This document shows positions 58,486 through 64,000 of a stretch of DNA of 64,000 nt, one piece after another; the first letter of the stretch is position 1; every line of letters begins with the position of its first letter. The translations under genes were made by a program, and so were the position numbers. The notes under the pieces are model-generated. The model searched no databases and had not been told where the DNA came from. It saw only the letters and a program-made list of their open reading frames with translations. The stretch is from Gemmataceae bacterium. GTDB lineage: Bacteria; Planctomycetota; Planctomycetia; Gemmatales; Gemmataceae. The DNA is taken from assembly GCA_901538445.1 (NCBI GenBank), contig LR594584.1, positions 4,495,006 through 4,559,005 of the forward strand. The letters run 5' to 3'.

Positions 58486-59415
58486 ATGACCGAAGACGAC
58501 CCACTCCCGGACCTCATCAAGGCACTCCGGAGCGAGTCCGCGGCCGACCGCTTGCGGGCCGCCAAGGACCTGGGCCGGCTCGGGTGGCTCGCGCGCGACG
58601 CGATGTCCCCACTGATCGACGTGCTGGACGACCCGGACACCAAGGTCCGCGAGGCGGCCGCGCAGGCGCTCGGGCAGATGGGGCCGGAGGCCCTGCCCTC
58701 GCTGTCGGCCATGCTGGGGCACAAGGACAAGTACGTGCGGCGGCACGCGGTGTGGGCCATGGCGAAGCTGGGGCCCCTGGCCAAGCCGGCGCTGCCCGAC
58801 CTGTGCGAGGCGCTCCGCGACCCGGACCCGCGGACCGCGAGCGGCGCGGCCCAGGCGCTCGGCCAGATGGGGACCGACGGGGCCGACGCGGTCCCGGCGC
58901 TCACCGAGGCCATGCGGGGCACGAACATCGTCCTGTGCCGGCTCGCGTCGAAGGCGCTGAGCCAGATCGGGCAACCGGCGCTCAACACGCTGATCGCGCA
59001 CCTCCAGCACTCCGACCCGTTCGTCCGCGGCGAGTCGGCGATGGCCCTCGGGTGGATGGGGCCGGTCGCCAAGCCCGCGGTGCCGATCCTCACCAGCATC
59101 GTCCGCGGGCCCCGGGTCTCGACCCACACGCCGCCCCCGGTGTTCCACGCCCCCCCGCGGTCCGGCCCGGTCGCCGACGAGGACAGCGACCGCGACGTGA
59201 GCGAGTCGCCCACGCCGACCCAGTCGCCGGCCGCCGACTCCGCCGACTCGACCACTCCTGAAGAGGCGTGCCGGGTGTACGCGGCCCAGGCGCTCGGGCG
59301 GTTCGGCCCGGCCGCCGAGGACGCGCTCGACGACCTCCGCGAGGTCGTCCGCACCGGGTTCGAGGCGCTCCGCCGCGCCGCCCAGCAGTCGATCCGCCAG
59401 ATCCAGGGCGGCTGA
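58486..59415 (+). CDS. HEAT-repeat (PBS-lyase-type) protein
   Basis: This 309-residue cytoplasmic alpha-solenoid has repeats that are well formed, each about 31 residues and of the PBS-lyase type: DPDTKVREAAAQALGQMGPE, DKYVRRHAVWAMAKLGPLAK, DPRTASGAAQALGQMG, SDPFVRGESAMALGWMGPVA and AAQALGRFGPAAEDALD. A low-complexity acidic/Ser-Pro insert (about 225-255) splits the solenoid before the last repeat. No catalytic residues are present. Start: ATG 58486. It converges with a sulfotransferase gene. Confidence 0.88.
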   Translation: MTEDDPLPDLIKALRSESAADRLRAAKDLGRLGWLARDAMSPLIDVLDDPDTKVREAAAQALGQMGPEALPSLSAMLGHKDKYVRRHAVWAMAKLGPLAKPALPDLCEALRDPDPRTASGAAQALGQMGTDGADAVPALTEAMRGTNIVLCRLASKALSQIGQPALNTLIAHLQHSDPFVRGESAMALGWMGPVAKPAVPILTSIVRGPRVSTHTPPPVFHAPPRSGPVADEDSDRDVSESPTPTQSPAADSADSTTPEEACRVYAAQALGRFGPAAEDALDDLREVVRTGFEALRRAAQQSIRQIQGG

Positions 59416-59492
59416 CCCGCGGCCGGCGGCCGGTCACGCCGCCTTCCGCAGGAGCGGGCGAAAGCCCCCACGAATCACGGGGACCGGACCGG

Positions 59493-60290
59493 TCACCACC
59501 GCTCGTCCCGCTCGTACCCGGTCGCGACGAGGAGGGACCCGTACCGCTCCTTGAACTCGGCCGCGACGCGGGGCGTGAAGTGGTTCCGCCAGTCCCCCGC
59601 GATGCCCTTCCGCTGGTGCGAGTTTACGTCCTCCACGCCGGGCTTCCGGCCCGCGAACACTTCGAACCGGTTGGCCCGCACCACCTGCCGGAACAGGTTC
59701 GGATCGACCTTCAGGCGGCACTTGCGGAGGAACAGGTCCTCGAGGATCGCTTCATCGTTACGGAGCAGATCCTCGTACTTCAGGACGGGTTCGCCGGACG
59801 TGATCCACGACCACTGGATCTGGGAGGTGCGCATGATCGACCCGTCCATCATCATGATCAGGCCTTCCTCCTTGCTCATTCTGGAGAGCGCCGTCCGTGT
59901 GGTCTGCATCCAGTCCTGGAGGATGTCGTGGCTCTTGAGCAGGCTGAAGTAGTGCGAGATGAGGGTGTCCCGCAGGTCGCGGATCATCACGAACTTGCAG
60001 TGGTCCTTCGGCAGCGCCACGCTCTCGAACTTTTGACGTGTGAGGTACAGCGTCGGGTACACCTTCCCAGGCACCACGGGGACGTCCAGGAATTGGTGGT
60101 GGGAGGCTTCAGGGGCCACGATCCGGTCCGGGACGAGCGCCTGGAAGAGGCGGTGGATCCACTGCGACCCGGCCTTGTAGTGCGTGATGTGGAACACTGT
60201 TGGGGAGGACCGCGGGGCGGGACGTGAGTCAATTGCACGGCCGAACAGCATCCCGGCCCACGTCTGGAAGCCCGTCGTGTTCTTCTGCAT
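59493..60290 (-). CDS. Sulfotransferase-domain protein (copy 2 of a tandem pair)
   Basis: This 265-residue PAPS-dependent sulfotransferase-fold protein has the 5'-phosphosulfate loop as HYKAGSQWIHRLFQ (the K-x-G-S/T-x-W motif), the 3'-phosphate site FVMIRDLRDTLISHYFSLLK (the R-D-x-R-D-x-x-x-S motif), and late RKGIAGDWRNHFTP (the R-K-G-x-x-G-D-W-x-x-x-F motif). These are the core elements of cytosolic/bacterial sulfotransferases. It lacks a signal peptide. It is about 60% identical by eye to the gene at 60348, so the two arose by tandem duplication. Substrate unknown. Start: ATG 60290. Confidence 0.92.
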   Translation of the reverse strand: MQKNTTGFQTWAGMLFGRAIDSRPAPRSSPTVFHITHYKAGSQWIHRLFQALVPDRIVAPEASHHQFLDVPVVPGKVYPTLYLTRQKFESVALPKDHCKFVMIRDLRDTLISHYFSLLKSHDILQDWMQTTRTALSRMSKEEGLIMMMDGSIMRTSQIQWSWITSGEPVLKYEDLLRNDEAILEDLFLRKCRLKVDPNLFRQVVRANRFEVFAGRKPGVEDVNSHQRKGIAGDWRNHFTPRVAAEFKERYGSLLVATGYERDERW

Positions 60291-60347
60291 GGCAGCCCCC
60301 TCTCCGTTTTTGTGACACCGAGACGCTTCGAGCCCCCGATCGGCCCG

Positions 60348-61121
60348 TTACCAGTTGAAGTCCTTCTCGTACCCGGTCGCGATCAGCAGCGACCCGTACC
60401 GCCTCTTGAACTCGCTGATGAGGCGGGGCGTGAAGTGGTTCCGCCAGTCGCCGGCGATCCCCTTGCGTTGGTGGGAGCTCACGTCCTCGCTGCCCGGCTT
60501 GCGGCCCGAGAACGCCTCGAACCGGTAGCACCTCACGGCGTCGCGGAACAGGCCCGGGTCGACCGACAGGCGGCACCGGCGGAGCAGAACGTCGGCCAGG
60601 ATGTCCTCGTCGCGGGTCAGGAGGTCCTCGTACTTGACGAGGGGCTCCCCCGTGGCGACCCAGGACCACTGGATCTGCCCGCTGATCACCAGGTTCTCCA
60701 TGGTCAACAGGAGGCCGTCCTCCTCGGTCGCACTGGCCAGGATCTCGCGGCGGGTCCGCATCGTCTCGGTCATGATCTCGTGGCTCTTCAACTGGCTGAA
60801 GTAGAGCGACACGAGCGTGTCCCGGAGGTCGCGGATCACCACGAACTTGCGGTGGCGGGCCGGCCGCGGGACGCTCTCGAACTGCTGCCGGGTCAGGTAC
60901 AGGGTCGGGTACACCTTGCCGGGGACAACGGGCCGGTCCAGGAACTGGCGGTGCAGCGCGTCCGGGGCCACGACCCGGTCCGGGACGAGCGCCTGGAGAA
61001 GGCGGTAGATCCACTGGGACCCGGCCTTGTAGTGGGTCAGGTGGAACACCGTCGGCTCCGCGGACTTGAACCGGGGGACCCACGGGACCAACCGGTTGAG
61101 TCCGATGAGATTGCGGACCAT
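60348..61121 (-). CDS. Sulfotransferase-domain protein (copy 1 of a tandem pair)
   Basis: This 257-residue homologue of the next gene has the same motifs: HYKAGSQWIYRLLQALVPDR, FVVIRDLRDTLVSLYFSQLK and RKGIAGDWRNHFTPRLISEF. ATG 61121 has GGAGGGA upstream and gives MVRNLIGLNRLVPWVPRFKS, an N-terminus unlike that of its paralogue. Both transfer sulfate from PAPS to a hydroxyl or amino acceptor. It is divergent from squalene-hopene cyclase, separated by 172 bases, so both may draw on the same control region. No PAPS-synthesis genes are in the window. Confidence 0.93.
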   Translation of the reverse strand: MVRNLIGLNRLVPWVPRFKSAEPTVFHLTHYKAGSQWIYRLLQALVPDRVVAPDALHRQFLDRPVVPGKVYPTLYLTRQQFESVPRPARHRKFVVIRDLRDTLVSLYFSQLKSHEIMTETMRTRREILASATEEDGLLLTMENLVISGQIQWSWVATGEPLVKYEDLLTRDEDILADVLLRRCRLSVDPGLFRDAVRCYRFEAFSGRKPGSEDVSSHQRKGIAGDWRNHFTPRLISEFKRRYGSLLIATGYEKDFNW

Positions 61122-61224
61122 GATCTCCCTCCCTGGACGGGCCAGCCCGGCCGGCGTGCCGCTCGCAGCGGATATCGGCATTGACAGCGCGCGGCCTGTA
61201 GCGGAACTGCGGGTTCGGTTGCCC

Positions 61225-61254
61225 TTGCGGGGTGCGCCGCGGGCCGGATACACT
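61225..61254 (+). promoter_or_regulatory. Possible promoter for squalene-hopene cyclase
   Basis: TTGCGG (61225-61230), an 18-base spacer and TACACT (61249-61254) form a promoter-like pair 40 bases before the GTG start. TACACT also precedes the DUF1501 gene at 43847. An AAAGGA ribosome-binding site stands about 7 bases before the GTG. Confidence 0.4.
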
Positions 61255-61293
61255 CGGTGCCACAGCGCCGACGACCGCACGGAAAGGACTCCC

Positions 61294-63342
61294 GTGACAC
61301 GAGCCACAGCGACCGCCGCCGCGGTCCCCCCCGCACCCCGCGAAGAAGACTGGGCCGAGGAAGTGGCCGCCGCCGCCGGCCGCGCGCGGGCCGGGCTCCT
61401 CGCCGACCAGCGGCCCGACGGCCACTGGTGCGGCGAACTCGAGGGCGACACGATCCTCGAGTCGGAGTTCGTCCTCCTCCTCGCGTTCCTGGGCCGCGGC
61501 GACGACCCGCGGGTCGCCCGCGCCGCCAACTACCTCCGCACCAAGCAGCAGGCCGACGGCGGCTGGCCCAACTACCCCGGCGGCCCGGCCGAGATCAGCG
61601 TCTCGGTGAAGGCGTACTTCGCGCTCAAGATTGCCGGCGACCCGGCCGACGCCCCGCACATGAAGCGGGCCGCGGCCCGCGTCCGCAAGCTCGGCGGCGC
61701 GGAGGCGACCAACTCGTTCACCCGGTTCTACCTCGCCCTCCTCGGCCAACTCCCCTACTCCGCCTGCGCGAGCGTGCCGGCGGAACTAATCCTGCTCCCG
61801 CGGTGGTTCTTCTTCAACGTCTACGCGATGTCGGCGTGGAGCCGCACGATCTTCGTCCCCCTCTCGGTGGTGGACGCCTACAAGCCCGTGACGCTGCTCC
61901 CCGACGCGCTCGGCATCCGCGAGTTGTTCCTCGCGCCGCCCGAGACGCCCCGGTGGCCCACGAAGCCGACCGCACAGTGGTTCTCGTGGACGAACTTCTT
62001 CCTCGGCATCGACTGGTGCATCAAGAAAGCGCAGCGGCTCGGGCTCACCCCGCTGCGGCGGTGGGCGGTGAAGCGGGCGGTCGCGTGGATGCGGGACCGC
62101 GCCCGCGACGGCGAGAGCGACGGCATCGGGGCCATCTTCCCGCCCATCGTGTACCACGCGATCGTGCTGAAGGCGCTCGGCGTGCCGGCCGGCGACCCCG
62201 AAATGCAGTGGGTCATGGGCCAGCTCGACGACCTCTCGATCGAGGAGAACGGCGCGCTGCGGCTCCAGCCGTGCAAGTCGCCGGTGTGGGACACGGCGCT
62301 GGCGCTGATCGGCGTCGCCGACGCCGGCGAGCCGGCCGGGTCCGACGAGGTCGGGGCCGCGGTGCGGTGGCTCCTCGACCGCGAGGTGCGGCGCTCCGGC
62401 GACTGGGCGAAGAACCTCCCCGGCGTCGAGCCGGGCGGCTGGTTCTTCGAGTACCGCAACGCCCACTACCCGGACGTGGACGACACCGCGATGGTGCTCA
62501 TCGCGCTGGCCCGCTGCGGGCACCACACCCGGGCCGCGGCGCTGCCGGCGGTCCACCGGGCGCTGAACTGGCTCGTCGCGATGCAGAACACGAACGGCGG
62601 CTGGGGCGCGTTCGACCGGAACATCGAGAACGAGGTGCTGGAGAAGGTGCCGTTCGCGGACCACAACGCGATGCTCGACCCGGCGTGCCCGGACATCACC
62701 GCCCGCGTGCTCGAGGCGCTGAGCCACTACGGGTACCGCGTCGGCCAGGAGCCGGTGGACCGCGCCGTGCGGTTCGTCCTCGGCCGCCAGGAGGAGACCG
62801 GCGCGTGGTTCGGCCGGTGGGGCGTGAACTACGTGTACGGCACCTGGCAGGTGCTCGTCGGCCTCGCCGCGGTCGGGTTCGACATGAGCCTGCCCGCGGC
62901 GCGCCGGGCCGTGCGGTGGCTCAAGGACGTGCAGAACGCCGACGGGGGCTGGGGCGAGAGCTGCCACAGCTACGACGACCCGTCGCAGGCCGGCATCGGC
63001 GAGTCGACCGCGTCGCAGACCGCGTGGGCCGTGCTCGGCCTGCTCGCCGCGGGCGAGGCCGCGTCGGTCGAGGTGCGGGCCGGCGTCGAGTACCTCGTCG
63101 GCACGCAGAACGCCGCCGGCGTGTGGACCGAGGGGCCGTTCACCGGCACCGGGTTCCCGCGGGTGTTCTACCTGAAGTACCACATGTACCCGGTCTACTT
63201 CCCGCTCATGGCCCTGGCCCGCTACCAGAAAGTGGTGAGTGGCGAGTGGTCAGTGGTCAGGAAAACCGGGGGCCGACTCGATCCGGCGCACGGCCCCTCC
63301 CGACCACTCGGGCTGTCCCAGAAGAAACCGACCGATTACTGA
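61294..63342 (+). CDS. shc: Squalene-hopene cyclase
   Basis: This 682-residue triterpene cyclase forms hopene or diplopterol from squalene at the membrane. It carries the catalytic acid motif YPDVDDTAMV (DXDD at 394-397) and several QW repeats, such as QQADGGWPNY, MQNTNGGWGAFD, QEETGAWFGRWGVNYVYGTW and QNADGGWGES. The conserved end of cyclases, MYPVYFPLMALARYQK, is reached near residue 645, but about 36 further residues follow (VVSGEWSVVRKTGGRLDPAH). Those come from the inverted repeat at 63231-63361, whose right arm supplies the stop codon. HpnH follows 30 bases later. Start: GTG 61294, with a purine-rich RBS. Confidence 0.93.
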   Translation: MTRATATAAAVPPAPREEDWAEEVAAAAGRARAGLLADQRPDGHWCGELEGDTILESEFVLLLAFLGRGDDPRVARAANYLRTKQQADGGWPNYPGGPAEISVSVKAYFALKIAGDPADAPHMKRAAARVRKLGGAEATNSFTRFYLALLGQLPYSACASVPAELILLPRWFFFNVYAMSAWSRTIFVPLSVVDAYKPVTLLPDALGIRELFLAPPETPRWPTKPTAQWFSWTNFFLGIDWCIKKAQRLGLTPLRRWAVKRAVAWMRDRARDGESDGIGAIFPPIVYHAIVLKALGVPAGDPEMQWVMGQLDDLSIEENGALRLQPCKSPVWDTALALIGVADAGEPAGSDEVGAAVRWLLDREVRRSGDWAKNLPGVEPGGWFFEYRNAHYPDVDDTAMVLIALARCGHHTRAAALPAVHRALNWLVAMQNTNGGWGAFDRNIENEVLEKVPFADHNAMLDPACPDITARVLEALSHYGYRVGQEPVDRAVRFVLGRQEETGAWFGRWGVNYVYGTWQVLVGLAAVGFDMSLPAARRAVRWLKDVQNADGGWGESCHSYDDPSQAGIGESTASQTAWAVLGLLAAGEAASVEVRAGVEYLVGTQNAAGVWTEGPFTGTGFPRVFYLKYHMYPVYFPLMALARYQKVVSGEWSVVRKTGGRLDPAHGPSRPLGLSQKKPTDY

Positions 63343-63361
63343 CCACCCACCACTGACCACT
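63231..63361. repeat. 7-base-period inverted repeat inside and after the shc 3' end
   Basis: The left arm (63231-63260) is AGTGGTG-AGTGGCG-AGTGGTC-AGTGGTC-AGG. The right arm (63339-63361) is CTGACCA-CCCACCA-CTGACCA-CT. The left arm is in the shc coding sequence and the right arm contains the stop codon and leads up to the hpnH RBS (ATG at 63373). The two genes are therefore separated only by this repeat. Confidence 0.8.
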
Positions 63362-63372
63362 CCGAGGCCGCA

Positions 63373-64000
63373 ATGCGATTCCCCCTGAGCCTGACCACCG
63401 ACATGGCGGGCTACATGATCAAGAAGAAGCTCCAGCGCAAGCAGCGGTTCCCGCTGGTGCTGATGCTGGAACCGCTCCACGCGTGCAACCTCACCTGCAC
63501 CGGGTGCGGCCGCATCCGCGAGTACGAGTCGACCATCAAGGAGAAGCTCTCCGTCGAGGAGTGCCTGGAGTCGGTGGACCAGGCCGGCGCGCCGATCGTG
63601 AGCATCTGCGGGGGCGAGCCGCTCATCTACCCGCAGATCGGCGAGCTGGTCCGCGGCATCCTGAAGAAGCGGAAGCACATCTACCTCTGCACCAACGGGA
63701 TGTTCATCACCAAGAAGCTGAACCAGTTCAAGCCGACGTCGCGGTTCTTCTTCAACGTCCACCTCGACGGGCTGGAGAAGACGCACGACCTGATGGTCGA
63801 GCGGAAGGGCGTGTTCGCCGCGGCCGTCGAGGGGATCAAGGCCGCGAAGAAGGCCGGGTTCATGGTCTGCACGAACACGACCGTGTACAAGGAAACCGAC
63901 ATGGCGGAGATCGACGCCCTGTACGGCTACCTCACCGAACTCGGCGTGGACGGGTTCATGCTGTCGCCGGCCTACGGGTACGCGGCGGTGTGCAGCACGA
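63373..64000 (+). CDS. hpnH: Radical SAM adenosyl-hopene transferase HpnH (3' truncated by window edge)
   Basis: The visible 209 residues are the N-terminal half of HpnH, which adds a 5'-deoxyadenosyl group to hopene to give adenosylhopane for extended hopanoids. The start MRFPLSLTTDMAGYMIKKKL is typical of the family. EPLHACNLTCTGCGRIREY carries the radical SAM Cys triad (C-x3-C-x2-C). ICGGEPLIYPQIGELV follows, then VHLDGLEKTHDLMVERKGVF. The frame is open to the window's end, so about a third to a half of the protein is missing. It lies 30 bases after shc and is probably co-transcribed with it, consistent with a hopanoid operon. Confidence 0.93.
   Translation, partial: MRFPLSLTTDMAGYMIKKKLQRKQRFPLVLMLEPLHACNLTCTGCGRIREYESTIKEKLSVEECLESVDQAGAPIVSICGGEPLIYPQIGELVRGILKKRKHIYLCTNGMFITKKLNQFKPTSRFFFNVHLDGLEKTHDLMVERKGVFAAAVEGIKAAKKAGFMVCTNTTVYKETDMAEIDALYGYLTELGVDGFMLSPAYGYAAVCST

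Noticed and set aside
1-64000. tRNA, rRNA or insertion sequence
   Set aside because: No cloverleaf-like sequence, rRNA segment, transposase or integrase gene was seen on either strand. The intergenic palindromes carry no coding capacity.

Overview
This window comes from a high-GC bacterium of the phylum Planctomycetes, most likely the family Gemmataceae (Gemmata-like). The evidence is the combination of gene families: pseudopilin-headed DUF1559 proteins, DUF1080 (3-keto-disaccharide hydrolase) proteins, formylglycine sulfatases, a DUF1501 protein, a planctomycete-type WD40/cytochrome c protein, leucine-rich and HEAT repeat proteins, a Rhodopirellula/Verrucomicrobium-type ECF sigma factor with a FecR partner, two secreted proteins carrying an ExLxDRVVP N-terminal motif, and hopanoid genes. 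No tRNA, rRNA, CRISPR array, transposase or prophage was found. The first gene is cut at its 5' end and the last at its 3' end.

Layout. 1-6 kb: end of a PAC2-family gene, a sulfatase, two small stress/detoxification-type proteins, an aminoglycoside-phosphotransferase/P-loop kinase fusion and an LRR protein. 6.3-10.6 kb: four co-directional genes (Cys-rich exported protein, DUF1559 pseudopilin, membrane-anchored BNR propeller, cytochrome c-TlpA fusion) that look like one envelope redox or metal module. 10.6-16.7 kb: a glycosyltransferase and a sugar aminotransferase, an ECF sigma/FecR pair and an MFS transporter. 17-22.8 kb: a carbohydrate cluster (two DUF1080 proteins, a sugar isomerase-like TIM barrel, a sulfatase) and a Tat-exported DUF3500 protein. 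22.9-32.6 kb: HEAT, DUF1559, ComEA-like HhH and WD40-cytochrome proteins, a secreted DUF4214-Ig-FKBP protein, glutamate-cysteine ligase and an unknown gene that runs without a stop into a repeat. 32.8-41.7 kb: phosphatase, DUF1015, DapA-family enzyme and a second ECF sigma factor whose partner is an anti-sigma/DUF1559 hybrid. 41.8-53.6 kb: GNAT, HpnE, DUF1501, serine hydrolase, BCS1-like AAA ATPase, fatty-acid desaturase, CoxG/SRPBCC and an ABC exporter. 53.9-64 kb: a large Calx-beta/cadherin-like surface protein with a compositionally different 3' end, IMPase, HEAT protein, two tandem sulfotransferases, and divergent from them squalene-hopene cyclase followed by HpnH.

The most unusual feature is between the genes. 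About twenty intergenic inverted repeats occupy most of the gaps. One group has arms made of diverged tandem 7-mers (at 6070, 12914, 16884, 33318, 48646 and 63231), a second has arms with a 9-base period (20133, 38707, 48608), and further groups are GC-rich perfect palindromes or resemble REP elements. Several are nested inside one another. Some reach into coding sequence: the stop codons of hpnE and shc lie inside repeat arms, the desaturase stop straddles the end of one, and one gene has lost any nearby stop where it meets a repeat. These elements are probably terminators and/or mobile palindromes; which of the two cannot be settled from the sequence alone.
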